Shown: positions 1-11,908, counted from the first letter of the stretch. The stretch is DNA of 64,000 nt from Prionace glauca (GCA_037974335.1 CM075760.1:7499432-7563431), one strand, 5' to 3'. Numbers and translations: made by a program. The notes: generated from the letters alone by a model not told the origin.

Positions 1-32
1 TGTGTGTGTGTGTATGTGTGTGTGTATCCCTG
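1..32. repeat. TG dinucleotide microsatellite
   Basis: Alternating TG at the very start of the window, matching the TG run at about 29,324-29,356 in duplication copy 2. Confidence 0.85.
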
Positions 33-1084
33 TAAATGTCTGATTCTTTGTGCCTTTTTTAAGACTAAACCGTGAAAATGTCTGACAAACGAATTGCAGA
101 GGGCAGCAATGTTTATCCAGAAAGATTCTGAATTTGATTTACGTCTGATAACTGTATCGAATGTACAATTTGAAGTTTCAAATAATCCCAAATTCAATCT
201 CCAGACATTATCTCCCAATGGGAAATGAAGAACACGGTTTATCTGCGGTGCCTGGTTATAAAAAGGGCGAATACGCCAGCCGAGATCCTTCTACAAACTC
301 CAATCTCGGACAATATCGTTCAATATTCATATTTCAGTAACCGGTTCGCAGACTCACAAGCCCCAGCGCCTGCAGTTTCTGTGGGCGGCCAGCAGATGGT
401 GGTGTTGTATCATTTTAATCACAAGACCGTGCAGCAGGTTTGAGGAAAATTTATTTCCCTGTTTCCATAGAAAGGGAACAATTAGTAAAGCAATAGCATT
501 AATATCTCTGTCAGTAAAATTCACAGGGAAATCTGGCCAAAGGATAATGAATTTAATACTTGCATTCATATTTACCTTCCGGCTAGTGAACATGTCGATT
601 ACCAGCTAATTATTGTATAAACTTACATTTTAATGATTTAAAGATTTGTCTATTTTATCGTCCAGACATTATCAAATAATATTTCATTATAATTGGACAC
701 GTCTCTTTTTCGCTGGATTTTCCATTCCTCGGTGCTCATTTTTTTTTCTTTACTGAGTCCGTTTAGAAATCCAGCCGAACGCTGCCTCTGTAATATGTTT
801 TGTGTATATTTAAAATGTAGTTGCTTATTATAATTTCTGACTTCAGCACGATTCGAGCCCTACTCTGATCTATAACACACACTGTAAATTGCACGAGAGT
901 CTCAAAATGACTAACTGTGCACTGAATTTAGTTATTAGCTCATTATACCAATCTCACTGTCGAATGCTGACACGGGATTTTATTAAGTGTAATCGCAGAC
1001 AGTCCAATTTTCTGTTCCGAGCTGCAATCTGACTCTGAATGTAACTCAATGGGAGTTTGGAGCTAATATTTCATGGACATTATC

Positions 1085-1212
1085 ATCTCAGTATCCATCA
1101 CAATTTCCCATGCCCTCCGCACCGCCCCCCGCCCTCACTCCACGCCCCTAACGCCTCCCTCCCACCCTCCACCTCCACCCTCCACAAACTCCAAACTCCC
1201 ACCCCCGGCCGC
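1085..1212. repeat. C-rich low-complexity block (duplication copy 1)
   Basis: Cytosine-rich sequence with short CCCTCC/CCACC runs and hence several G-runs on the minus strand. The copy 2 counterpart at about 30,965-31,140 is expanded. It has no coding character. Confidence 0.7.
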
Positions 1213-1934
1213 TTTCCCAACACCATTTATTAATCTCGATTCCACGTCTTCAGTTCACCATCATTAGTTTTAATAGTGACATTTATCAAGGAGTTGGAGC
1301 GATGGAGGGTGAGAGGACGGGGCTAAATACGCGGGGGTTCAGTGAGGTTTCAGAATTGGTGGAGTCACCAACTCCCACCCACTTTGACACGGTGCTACTC
1401 CATTCTGGAACAGGATTGATGATAAACTGTCAGCTAAACAGAACATTACACTCATCATGTAATCAGTTTCTGGAGGTGAATGTATCTGAAAGCAAAGGAA
1501 GGGGATATCATTTGCTGCAGATGATAGAATGACTGTGTGACTATATCTGTAGTGACAGTGACCTGGGATGAAGCAATGGAGACAGTAATGATGATCAATG
1601 AGATACAAATCTCAGATATCACAGCAGAACTGTGAAAAGCTCATGTTGTTCAGCAGATTTCCCACAAGAAGCGAGAGAAGAGGCAGAGGCTGCGAATGAT
1701 CTTTGAGTATGGTGAGCTGTAGTGAAATGTAGTGGAGTAGAATGTATTATTATTCATTTTGACAGGAGGAAGCAGCAAGGGGAATGAAATTATAAATTGC
1801 CGGGATTGGGCCAATGGGTTTATTTTGTTTCTCCAGATAGTTCAAACTGACACAATGATCGCTCCTGTTTTCCATCGGGAAGGAATTTCAGACCCTGCTA
1901 AATCTTGGGCTGATCGGCAGCAACAAAACCTACA

Positions 1935-2006
1935 TTCCCTGAAGGGGAACCGAACCCGGGCCGCGGCGGTGAGAGCGCCGAATCGTAACCACTAGACCAC
2001 CAGGGA
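1935..2006 (-). pseudogene. tRNA-Glu(CTC) pseudogene (duplication copy 1)
   Basis: On the minus strand this is a 72-nt tRNA-Glu body with a CTC anticodon, aligned to the intact gene at 31,879-31,950. It differs in the D-loop (GGTTACGATT where the intact copy has GGTTAGGATT) and in the T arm, where GGTTCGATTCC has become GGTTCGGTTCC and the T stem no longer pairs well. The change in the internal promoter B box and the stem damage suggest it is dead. It lies about 170 bp from the shared GACAGGAGGA flank seen at other tRNA sites. Confidence 0.85.
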
Positions 2007-2463
2007 AGTGGCGAGCAGCAACTTTAATCTGACCGATACATTGCAGCGTTTTTCAAATGCTCAAGAAAGGTTTGTCGAGGAAAAAGAAACTCATGTTTTG
2101 ATAGAACAGGAATGACTCCTTCAGCCAACAGCAAATTACAGCAGATGATGAAACTTAAAAGAACATCTTAAAATGCTGGAAAATCTCACCAGGCATGACG
2201 GCTTCTCTGGAGAGAGAATGTAAGACAATGTAATTGAGTCTAAACTGCCCTCTGAAACGGCCCAACAACATAGTTAGTTCAGTGGGAAATAGGGATAAAC
2301 AACAAATGCTGACAATGAAATCTATATTGTGTTAGCAGTATTTTGTGACATAATTAATAATTTTCATTTTGTTTCATTTCATGTCAGACAGGGTGACATA
2401 TTTGGGGCACTTATTATTTAAAACCTCAGCCCTTTAACTATTTAGAAAGTTATGGTTAATAAG

Positions 2464-3035
2464 AGCATAAGAACATAAGAAATAGGAGCAGGAGGAGGCC
2501 ATCTAGCCCCTCGAGCCTGCCCCGCCATTCAATAAGATCATGGCTGATCTGTCGCTGCTCAGTTCCACTTTCCCGCCCTCTCCCCATAACCCTTAATCCC
2601 TTCTCTTATCAAAAACCCATCAACCCGCGTCTTAAAAATATTTTGCGAGGCAGCCTCCCCCACTTCAACGGGCAGAGAATTCCAGAGATTCACCACCCTT
2701 TGAGTGAAGAAGTTCCTCCTCAACTCTGTTCTAAACCGCCCCCCCTTTATCTTGAGGCTGTGCCCCCGAGTCCTACTGTCTTTTTTGAGCGGGAAGAGTC
2801 TCTCCACCTCTATCCTATCCATCCCATTCATCATCTTATACGTCTCAATGAGATCTCCCCTCATTCTTCTAAACTCCAACGAGTACAAGCCTAGTTTATT
2901 CAGCCTCTCCTCATAGCTCAACCCCCTCAACTCCGGTATCAGCCTCCTCTGCACTCCCTCCAAGGCCAAAATATCCTTGCGTAAGTACGACGCCCAAAAC
3001 TGCACACAGTACTCCAGCTGTTCAGTCAGAGAAAA
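2464..3035 (-). mobile_element. CR1/L2-group LINE, 3' end of ORF2 (copy 1)
   Basis: Read on the minus strand this encodes the C-terminal tail of a Jockey-superfamily LINE reverse transcriptase, with motifs such as RLNKLGLYSLEFRRMRGD, FFTQRVVNLWNSLPVEV and FKTRVDGFLIREG, followed by a 3' tail ending AAGAACATAAGAAATAGG. It is heavily 5'-truncated and begins near [12 protein letters not shown]. Compared with copy 2 it has lost about 9 bp. Related tails lie at 17,655, 32,408 and 35,565. Confidence 0.88.
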
Positions 3036-3558
3036 GTGATCCACTGTGATCCAAAAGAAGGAATTGTGGTTGCTGCAAATCCCACCTCAAAACGGAAAAT
3101 GCTGGAAGATTCATCAGTTTCAACAGTTTCTGTGGAGGGAAAGAGAGGGAATGATACAGGTTGCTGACCTTTGACCCTAACTGGAAGAAATTGATGATTT
3201 AATGGTTTACAGACAAGTACAGAGTCAAGTAAAATAGAGAGGGAGTGGAGGAAAGTACTAATAGTCTTTTGATAGGATGGAAGGCTGAAGTGATTGAATT
3301 ACAATGGAGATGATTGTTGTTTGCTCTGACACAATCTCTCAGATCTGGGTTTAAACGTCATAATAAATGAGAACAAAACCTCTCGATGAGTTCAGAGCTA
3401 AAGGTACCGCCTTCCAGTTATCTGGAGGCAGTTTTCATTCACAACTGTGAGATGAGCAACGTAGAAATGAGAAAGGAACTCAGTTTGAGCCGTGACACTT
3501 CTGGAGGAACGGAGATCTGGAATTCACCTAGGAATGAGTCAAAGTCTGAAAAGAACGA

Positions 3559-3613
3559 CGCCCACGACCCTGAGATTAAGAGTCTCATGCTCTACCGACT
3601 GAGCTAGCCGGAC
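3559..3613 (-). pseudogene. tRNA-Lys(CTT) pseudogene with 18-bp deletion
   Basis: Minus-strand remnant of the tRNA-Lys gene that is whole at 33,507-33,579. The D arm and the CTT anticodon arm are kept, but 18 bp covering most of the T arm, including the B box, are gone, leaving 55 nt instead of 73. A short CCCA repeat at both edges in the intact copy suggests a microhomology deletion. It cannot fold as a tRNA. Confidence 0.92.
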
Positions 3614-3789
3614 ACATGTATAGTAGTGCTTTCTTTAATCTAAAATGCATGGAGAAACTATGGCTTTTCCATCTGGTGTCTCAGTTTATTCAGATTTCAA
3701 CGTTCACAATGAATCCACCGACAGAATCCCCAAAGTTTCTATCCATCCCTCTCAGTCATCAATTACATCATTCACATCTTTCAATTCTG

Positions 3790-4140
3790 AGCTTCACCTC
3801 CCCCAAACAGAGTGTGAGAGGGAGACACTGGGACAGACAGACAGCACCTTGAGAAGAGTGTGAAAGGGGCGAAACTGGGACACTGAGACAGACAGTCAGC
3901 ACCTTGAGGAGAGTGTGACGGGGGACAGTGGGACACTGGGACAGTGAGTCAGCACCTTCTGGAGAGTGTGAGAGGGGGGACACTGGGACAGAGAATCAAC
4001 ACCTTGTGGAGAGTGTGAGAGGGGGGAAACTGGGACACTGGGATAGACAGTGAGCACCTTGTGGAGAGTGTGAGAAGGAAACACTGGGGCACCGGGACAA
4101 AGAGTCAACACCTTGAGGAGAGTGTGAGAGGGGCACAAAG
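3790..4140. repeat. Minisatellite, unit about 54 bp (copy 1)
   Basis: About six imperfect tandem units built around GAGAGTGTGAGAGGGG, CACTGGGACA and GTCAGCACCTTG. The same array is at about 33,775-34,110 in copy 2, with small differences in unit length. Serine/proline-rich open frames across it are by-products of the repeat. Confidence 0.85.
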
Positions 4141-4689
4141 AGGATTCAAGCCACTGTTAGAGTTGTGAAGCACTGGGTCCGAGACCGTTTGTTTATGTCC
4201 TGTGGTGCTGAGGATTGTCTCCTCAGTCAGGCGTCAGGGAACACAACTATTTATTCCATCTGTTCACACAACACTCCAAATATTGACTGCCCAATCTGGG
4301 AGAATCCAGCAGCTCACCCCGCACCTGAGGTCACATGACCCGTTCCCTGAAAGGAATGCCCCAACATATATACAACACTCCTCTCCTGTAAATAACAGCC
4401 CCCTATCTCCACTCCCAGTACATCTGCAAACAATTGTGCATTTTTCTCTATTCACTTCACGCAGACTTGATGCAAAATCCATAGCATATTTACAATATAA
4501 TACAGCAGGGGGAGTGACATTCTGCTAGGAGTTGATGCCTGGTGACTGAGACAGTTTAAAGAGCCTCTCTGGCGAGTGAGGCCTCGACGAACCTTCCAAC
4601 GTTTGATCCTCTTTCCGCCCGTCGTCAGTAACCAATTTCGAGTCCTCTGTCCCCTCCATGAGTGGAGGAGCTGTTGATACCAAGCCTCC

Positions 4690-5590
4690 CACTAGTGTTT
4701 CCACTAGGAGGAAAAATTAGAACCAGAGGGAACAACGTCGGACTAAAGGCACAGTCCATTATAACAAAGATGAGGAGGAATTTCTGCAGCCAGAGAGTGG
4801 TGAATCTGTGGAACACTTTGCCACAGAAGGCTGTGGAGGCTCGGCCATTGAGAGTCTCTAAGACAGAGGTAGGTAGGTTCATGATTAATAAGGGGACCAG
4901 GGGTTATGGGGAAAAGGCAGGAGAATGGGTATAAGGAAAAAAAAACAACCATGATTGAATGGTGGAGCAGTGGGCAAGTGGCATAATTTTGCTCCTATAT
5001 CTTATGGTCCCTGGCATCCCACATAACAAACCAGAGATTATAGTAGCTGGCAGAAATCTAACCTCTGGCAAGAGTGAAAAAAAAGGTGACAAGTATGAGA
5101 AGGGAGGTGGTCAATGCAGGACTGAGTGTGTTGTACACAAATGCGTGCAGCTTACTGAACAAGGTAAATGAGCTTGTTGCACGCATTGAAATCGGCCACT
5201 AGGATGTTGTGGGCATCACAGAGACGTGTCTGCAAGGGGATCAGGGTTGGGTTATAAATATCTAAGGATATTTGTCCTATCGAAAGGGCAGGCAGATTGG
5301 CAAAGGAGATGGTGTTGCATTGTTAGTAAGGAATGAAATTGAATCGATAGCAAGAAGCAATAAAGGATCAAAAGGGAGAAACTCTGTAGGTGGAGTTGAG
5401 GAATCACAAAGATGAAAAGACCCTGAAGGGAGTTAGATACAAACCCTCCTAGCTGCAGTCAGGATGTGGGCAGAAAATACATCACGAGATAGAAAAAGCA
5501 TATAAAACTGCTGATATTACAATAATCATGGGGGATATCATTATGTTGATGGACTTGGAAAATCAGGTAGGTAGTTATCCCCAAAAAAAT
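4690..5590 (+). mobile_element. CR1/L2-group LINE pieces: ORF2 tail, then endonuclease fragment (copy 1)
   Basis: The first 260 bp encode an ORF2 C-terminal tail (RRNFCSQRVVNLWNTLPQKA, then KTEVGRFMINKG) and a 3' end. From about 5,100 a second fragment encodes the start of a LINE endonuclease: frames read VVHKCVQLTEQ and then VVGITETCLQGDQG, as in Jockey/CR1 endonucleases. Both carry stops and frameshifts and are dead. The same pieces follow at 34,664-35,564. Confidence 0.82.
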
Positions 5591-6035
5591 TGGGTCCCAG
5601 TCTGACTCCGGGCCCAGTCCAGTCTGTCAGTGATACACTGGAGCCAGTCATTCATATTGTAATGTTCTAATACTCAGTTTCCAGTCTGACTCCGGGCCCA
5701 GCTGTCTCTGTTAGTAATACACTGGGGCCAGTCATTCACATTGTAATGTTCTAATTCTCAGGTCCCAGTCTAACTCCGGGCCCAGCTGTCTCTGTTAGTG
5801 ATACACTGGAGCCAGTCATTCACATTGTAATGTTCTAATTCTCAGGTCCCAGTCTGACTCCGGGCCCAGCTGTCTCTGTTAGTAATACACTGGGGCCAGT
5901 CATTCACATTGTAATGTTCTAATTCTCAGGTCCCAGTCTGACTCCGGGCCCAGCTGTCTCTGTCAGTGATACACTGGGGCCAGTCATTCAAATTGTAATG
6001 TTCTAATTCTAATTTTAATTCTCAGGTTCCAGTCT
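5591..6035. repeat. 84-bp minisatellite, about five units
   Basis: Tandem units start GGTCCCAGTCTGACTCCGGG and end GTAATGTTCTAATTCTCA. The unit is about 84 bp with a few substitutions between copies. The array sits exactly where similarity between the two copies of duplication A ends and is absent from copy 2. Confidence 0.93.
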
Positions 6036-6114
6036 GAGAATTGAGTCCTATATCAGGAAGTTTAATGAGACACTGAGAAGGACAATTTTCATAATCTCCC
6101 CGTCATTCGAAACG

Positions 6115-6835
6115 TGATTTATCCATTTTCCAACAGATCTCTGAAGACAGATAAGTCATCACCGGGAACAAAATAGTGAGGCTGCAATAATTTTATATGC
6201 AAGAGCACACAACAGAAGGGTTGTCAGTAAATAATTACATATTAAACGTTCTTCAGTTGAAACACATAAACTGCTTGGTGTTTTCATGCACTCATGGAAG
6301 ACAGAGATGGGCTGAAGGTTCTCACTGGGAAAACTGAAGGGGAATTGCTAAAAGATTTCATTTCTCCAAAGGGGGTTATTAGAAAATAGAATGTTTAAAA
6401 TAAGTAAGCACGCAAATGTTAATGATGTTTGTTAGACATAAAACCATAAAATTCCTACAGCTCAGAAGAAAGGCCATCTGGCCCACCGAGTCTGCATCCC
6501 ACCCCAGGTCCTCCCCTCTGCCCTATCCCCGTTAGCCCCACACATTTACCATGGCTATTCCACATATTCTGAGGGAAAAGAACGGGCAATTTTGCATGGC
6601 GAATCCAACGAATACTATCTGTTGCATTATAATCGATAGACTGGTTTCGTGCAGTAATATTAAGACAGGGCCGAATACACCAGATATCAATATAGCACCT
6701 GTACTAATATAGATGCAGACTGGGCCCAGTTCAGTCATTACTGAGAGGGTGTATACAGTATCTAACACCCTCTAACCAGCGTGGTGTTTTCTCATATAAA
6801 CAGAGACATGCCATACTCAAACAACTGGGATTTTG
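6115..6835. repeat. Duplication B, copy 1
   Basis: This block aligns with 12,167-12,860 in the same orientation (shared landmarks include CCAACAGATCTCT, AGTGAGGCTG, CTTCAGTTGAAACACAT and CAGCGTGGTGTTTTCTCAT). Both copies contain the same SINE tail, so the SINE came first. Copy 2 is the upstream flank of receptor 1; no receptor exon was found beside copy 1. Confidence 0.9.
6440..6600 (-). mobile_element. HE1-like SINE, 3' part (duplication B copy 1)
   Basis: The minus strand of the elasmobranch SINE tail: AATTCCTACAG, GGCCATCTGGCCCACCGAGT and TAGCCCCACACATTTACCATGG. The tRNA-like head is missing. Confidence 0.8.
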
Positions 6836-7439
6836 CTGAGTACAGAATCAACTGAGATTATTGTCATATAATCAGATATATGATTTCGTGTTATATAAAA
6901 TGGGTCACGTTTAGGATGGGCAAAGACTGAGTCTATTACAGAAATAACTGAGACGATCTCCTGTATCTTGTCGTGCCAAAAAGTGCCGTTTCGCTGCCAT
7001 CTCCTGGACAAGCTTTGCTATTGCAGGAGTTGTGAAATGCTGATTTTAGTTGCTGTTTCTCATTCTTTCATGGGCTGTGAATCCAGCTGGTAAGGCCAGC
7101 ATATATTAGCAATCGCTAATACATTGAATTTACTGGTTTTCTAGAAAATCATAAAAGGCACGTAATAGCCAAGGACGTGTGCGCCTAGAGTCACCTCTGG
7201 GCTAAACTGGGAAATGATGGAAAGTTTTCTTTTCTGCAGCGCATTAGAGAATCTGATACATTTCAGGTCATGGCCGCAATCACGGAAATGACCTTTACAT
7301 GCAAAATTGTAATTGCATTTTGAAGCCTGTTGTAGTTGGACTTGAATATTTATCTTGAGAAATTGGCCTACCTTCACAGAGATATTACCACTCTGCCACT
7401 GTCACCCTTTCAACATTGATAAAGTACTTACAGCAGAGA
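6836..7439. other. Unassigned intergenic sequence
   Basis: Moderately AT-rich unique-looking DNA. No open frame, RNA gene or clear repeat was recognised. Confidence 0.5.
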
Positions 7440-9110
7440 AGAAGGCCATTTTGAAGCGTCATGTGTGTGTTGGCCCTCGAAAGGAGCAATTCATCCAATA
7501 ACACTCTGTACCCCACAGTCTAGCATTTTGTTCATTTTCAGACAATTATCCAATCCCATTTTGAAACCATTAATTGGCGCTGCCTGCACCACACTCTCAA
7601 ACAGCACATTCCAGATCTGGATCGCTCACTGTCTGAAAATGTATTTCCTGATGTCTCCATGTTTCTTTCACCAATTTACTACAACCCGCGCCCTCTGTGT
7701 CAAAATCCTTCTGCCACTGACCAGTTTCTCTCTATCTACTCTGTCAAGACCCCTCAGGATTTTGAATGCCTCGTTGAATTCACATCAGCAACTTTCTATC
7801 AAGGAAATTAGCCCGAACCTCTCCAAAATATTTTCGTCCCCGAAGTTTCTGATCTCTGGACTTATTCTCGTGCTTTCCGTTACATCCAGCCTATTGACTT
7901 TACATTCTGCCTGAGTTCGATGCCGAAAATTGGACCGAACTTTTCGGTTGACGATTTTCCAAGTGTTTTCTACAAATTAGCACAACTTCCTTGCTTCTGT
8001 ATTCTTTTCCCCAATAGACAAAAACTATTCACTTTTTTTTTTGTTTGCAGCTGTCTCAACCTGTCTTGCATCATGAATGATTTATACACATGTTCACTCA
8101 AGTCCCTCTGCGTCTATATTCACTTTCATAGCGTTTTCATCATTTCCATTTTTCTCTTCACATTCTGTTGAACAAAACTGATCATGTAACTTTTCTCTGC
8201 AATAAATTAAATATGCAAATTACTCGTCCATTCAACCAATTAGTTCTTTTTGCCCTTTCACCATTTACCTTAAATCACCATCCTCTGCTTTCCAACCATT
8301 CCCCCAATGTGTCGATTATCTCCAAGCTGATTCCCCAATTTCCTTCAATTCATTGATATATGTATGACAAACAGCAAAGGTCTCAGAACTGATCCCTGAG
8401 TCACAACACAGCATTCAGAAACACACTTGCACAGCTACGCTCTGTTTTCTATGACCGAGCCAGTTCTCCATCCACCTAGCCAGGTCACCTCTGGTTTCAT
8501 TTTACTGCACCTTCTGTACCAGTCTGCCATGAGGGACCTTGTCAGAGTGTTTACTGGTGTCCATGTAGATAATATCCACTGCTCTGTCCTCATCAATCAT
8601 CTTCGTCACTTCCTCGAAAAAACTCGATCACGTTATTGGCACACGATCTGGCCTTCAAAAAAAGTTACCTCTCACTAATACATCCACTTATTTCCAAGTG
8701 GGATTAAATCCTGTCTCGAAGAATTTTCTTCAATAATTTCCTGACCACTGACGTAAGGCTCACTGGCCTGTGCTGACCTGGATTATGGCTGCTATTCTTC
8801 CTAAACAAAAATAGGCTATTCTCCAATCCTCGTAATTCCACTATAGACAATGATGACACAAAGATTTCTCTCAAGGCCCTTCCTGGCCTCTCTCAGTATT
8901 CTGTGGTATATCACATCAGGCCCTGGGGACTTGTCTACCTTAACATTTCTCAAGAACCCCGACATCTCCTCCTTTTTGATTTCAACATGACTCAAACTAT
9001 CTGCACATCCTTTCCCAGACTCATCATGCACTAAGTACTTCTCTTTAGTGAATACTGACGTGAAGTATTCAATACTTCGTCATTTCCCTGGCTCCGCGCA
9101 TAGAATCCCT
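7440..9110 (-). mobile_element. Old CR1/L2-group LINE (reverse transcriptase and tail)
   Basis: On the minus strand the region near 8,816-9,031 encodes VDKSPGPDVIYHRILREAR, the start of a LINE reverse transcriptase. Farther on, around 8,540, a DVSKAFDKVPH-like stretch can be read with changes, and 7,440-7,910 corresponds to the ORF2 tail and 3' end. It has many stops and frame changes and is clearly older than the other LINE copies. The middle (7,911-8,320) is poorly conserved. A tiny further fragment of the same protein region lies near 9,663-9,705. Confidence 0.7.
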
Positions 9111-10258
9111 CACCTGTCCTCGGGTGTTTCTCACAGGTTTTTCATGTGATTTTTTTAATTTCCCAAACTGTCCAATCTCGTCACTGCTGATACTGTGAAA
9201 CTTACGAGGTAAACACACAACAGATTCTCGTCACTTCAAACTATCTGCTTTCCACCTCAGCATTTTGTAGATTTAAAAGCACCGTTCTTTAAAAGGTTTA
9301 GACTATCCTCATTGTACTGATTATTACCGACTTGCTGTGTATTTTATATATTGATAAAACCTGTACTTGTAATATAAACAGCAGATGGTAGGCATTCTCT
9401 GCTGGTGTGGAAGCTTTGTGCGCACATACAATTCTAAACACTTCCATGCTTTCGCTGTTCTGAATTATAGCGATTATTGCGTTTGCAAATTTGGAAAATA
9501 TTTTCAAATCACCTGATTCATTTCAAATTGTTTTTGTTAAATGTTAATGCAGTACATAATCTCACAGCCATAGGACTTTTACAAACCGTTATGTCTTTAA
9601 TGATATTATACAATTGCAGTTATAGAGAAATGGACAAAAATTGCTATTTTCTGAATCTTTGTTAAACACCTTACTGATATCCATATAGAGGACATCAACG
9701 GCTCGTTTCAATGCTGGGTCTGGTTCGTCCTGCTCAGCCTCCTAAGTGAGTGAGTTTCTGCAGACGGAAGCTCGCCTCTTCCACCACCAGCACTGAGGCC
9801 CGAGTTCCCTTTACTGGGAGACAATGTGGTCGAGAGGCTAAACCCGCTGTGTCTGTTTCAGGCCCTGAGTTTCTCATTGGCGGAGATGGAGAGCAGGAGC
9901 TGGAGTGCCTGGAATTCTTTCTGAAGTTCGTGGTGTGCTGGGAATTGATTTCTTTTTCTTGCAATGGTTGGGGTTTTATGGCTTGTAGATGACTGAAGCA
10001 TTCCCATGGGAGGGTATCTCCCAAACAGAATTGATAGGAAACAGGCCCTGATAGGAACGTCCCTCACAACCACGCGGATCCATTGCCATGATTCTTTACT
10101 AATAACCTATCAACTGCCTTTAAGTGCCCCTCCCGGTTGATGGGAATGGCACTGGGTGTCAACTTCCACCCTTGGAAGATCAGACTTAACTTTGGGCAAA
10201 GTGATTTTCCCATGAGAAATTCTGCTTGGGGGCTTCCTGTTGTTGAAGAAGAAATCTG
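9111..10258. other. 3' flank of receptor 1; no gene recognised
   Basis: Downstream of the minus-strand receptor 1. It contains the small LINE scrap near 9,663-9,705 and an otherwise unassigned stretch. No convincing open frame or RNA was found, and no clear poly(A) signal close to the receptor stop. Confidence 0.5.
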
Positions 10259-11154
10259 TTATTCTGTAAGTAATTTCACAATTGCATTAAATGGAAATCT
10301 GATCACATTCTTCAGATCCTCTCTGAATTGTGTCTGGGTCACTGCATAAATGTATGTATTGGTGCAGCAACTCAGGAGTTGGAGCATAAATCCCAATTCC
10401 CGCACAAATGCAGGAATATAAAAATGAATTAAGTTTAAATTATATAATCGTTCACAAAAGGAGTGGATAAGTAAGACTGACCATAGCAGGATAAAATTTC
10501 CTGATAGAGCAAACAGTAAGATAATGGATTTTCTTCTCTTCACTGTCTCTGGGTCCTTTGAACTATCCATACGCTTGTGGCTCTGAAGTCTCCTGCGGAA
10601 TTTGGTCGACCCTAGAATGTGTTTAATGGTGAAAACATTCAGCAACAGAATCAACAAAAAAGGAATGAACGGTGTTAAAATATAATGCAGATTTTCAACC
10701 ACTCCCCATGCTGCAGAATAGAGGGCATCAATGTCTACATTACAAAAATGGGGAATATTCTGAAACGCATATCTATCACCATACATGAAATACCAGAAAA
10801 TGTTCTTTACACTGAATAGCACACTCACAGTTCCGAGAACCGCTGTTGCAGTTTTCTCAGTGCAGTATTTTATTTTCAGCTTCTGACAAGTAATAGCCAC
10901 AAATCGATCAAAGGTGAAAGAGACAGTGAACCAGACAGAGCAATCAGTGACTGCATAAAGCAGCACAGCATGGATATTACATATTTTAATATGGTAAATG
11001 ATTAAAAATTCAAACTTCATGGGAATTTGCCTCAAAATGAGATCGATGATAATGACCAGTAGATCCGCTGCTGACATGGAAATGAGGTAACGTATCACAC
11101 TTCTGGAAAGACCACACTTCCCTCGTGACAGGATAAGAATTGTCAATACATTCA
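10259..11154 (-). CDS. GPR139-like G-protein-coupled receptor 1, exon 2
   Basis: This exon carries most of a class A (rhodopsin-like) receptor of the GPR139-like type, predicted to sit in the plasma membrane. With exon 1 (11,723-11,819) the protein is 330 residues, a normal length for the family. Visible features are ILSRGKCGLS after TM1, SMSAADLLVIIIDLIL in TM2, the TM3 Cys at about residue 91, FTFDRFVAI (DRF in place of DRY, 115-117), an extracellular loop 2 Cys at about 170, KRRKSIILLF at the start of TM6, and TM7 with CCTNTYIYAVTQTQFREDL. The usual TM7 NPxxY is NTYIY here (298-302). The acceptor is TTCCTTACAG and the join to exon 1 keeps frame. GPR139 itself responds to aromatic amino acids; this copy is too divergent to assign a ligand. 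It looks intact. Confidence 0.93.
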
Positions 11155-11722
11155 CTGTAAGGAAGAGAAACACAATTTATTCGTGTTTTAGACTGAGCAC
11201 AAGAGAAACAATCTCTCAGGATCCTGGGGAACAGCTGAAACATTTTTATTAAATCCACCCCGGAATAGACTGAATTCACCTATTCTGCTCGAGACAAAGT
11301 TCACAGCAGAAAAGCCCCGCAATGATGTAGCAAGAAGCCACATTCACCAGTTAATAAAGTCTCCAATTTGCTCCCTTCTTCAGATTTGTATTTGGGGGAC
11401 ACAATGGTGCCAGTAGGTTTGGAGCAAATGTTTCTGGTCTGGATGACTCTGCTTTGATTGTGCTGAAGGCTGTGCAGTTGAAGATGTTAAATCAGCTGAT
11501 TTGGAATTGGCTGTGAATCATAATACTGGAAATCATGTTACATAACGACAACCGTAAAGTGGAAAGATTGAAAGTGAATGTCAGGTAGTATGAGGATAGC
11601 TGTGTGGCAAGGAGAAATGTTTCCAGTGCATTCACAGCAACAAACCATGAAGGTTACACAGAATGATATCAATAACTGGGTAACATGGACAAGGACAATG
11701 AACACAGAGAAATATGACTTAC
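11155..11722 (-). other. Receptor 1 intron (568 bp)
   Basis: Bounded by a CTG/GTAAGT donor on the exon 1 side and TTCCTTACAG acceptor on the exon 2 side, minus strand. No internal feature was recognised. Confidence 0.85.
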
Positions 11723-11819
11723 CAGTGACACCAACTACGGCAAGGACAGGGTAGTAAATCCTTTGGATGTCGTAAAATACCCAAAGAATACGAATCTCAA
11801 GTGGTATAATCCAGAACAT
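11723..11819 (-). CDS. GPR139-like receptor 1, exon 1
   Basis: This short exon encodes the N terminus and first half of TM1: MFWIIPLEIR, then YDIQRIYYPVLAVVGVT, ending one base into a codon before a GTAAGT donor. The YYPVLAVVGV stretch is the family signature before the conserved first intron. The frame is open five codons farther upstream but without an ATG, so the ATG at 11,819 is chosen. Exon 2 continues with VNVLTILILSR, where most relatives have GNL or ANL; the codon formed across the join is GTG. Confidence 0.88.
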
Positions 11820-11900
11820 GGCTCTGAAATTCAATGATGGCTGACTGTACTAGAGACCACTCCCAATTAAACAATATTGCACACACAGTGAAAATTCCTA

Positions 11901-11908
11901 TTTATAAA
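11901..11908 (-). promoter_or_regulatory. Possible TATA box of receptor 1
   Basis: The minus strand reads GATTTATAAATAGG about 85 nt upstream of the receptor 1 ATG. Position and sequence suit a core promoter, but AT-rich context makes a chance match plausible. Confidence 0.3.

Larger units (their letters stand above)
1..5590. repeat. Segmental duplication A, copy 1 (left edge outside window)
   Basis: The stretch aligns by eye, nearly base for base and in the same orientation, with 29,323-35,565. Matching landmarks in order are a TG run, a C-rich block, a tRNA-Glu site, a minus-strand LINE tail, a tRNA-Lys site, a roughly 54-bp minisatellite and a plus-strand LINE endonuclease fragment. Sampled parts look about 95-98% identical. 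Similarity stops near 5,590, where an 84-bp minisatellite begins here and a LINE tail begins in copy 2. Copy 1 lacks a 509-bp insertion present in copy 2, and both of its tRNA sites are damaged. No protein gene was seen in it. Confidence 0.93.

Noticed and set aside
2643-2916. Pro/Ser-rich plus-strand frames (also at 32,640-32,856)
   Set aside because: Antisense shadows of the minus-strand LINE ORF2 tail.
3790-4140. CRISPR-like array of regular repeats
   Set aside because: The units are contiguous minisatellite repeats without unique spacers, in a vertebrate genome.
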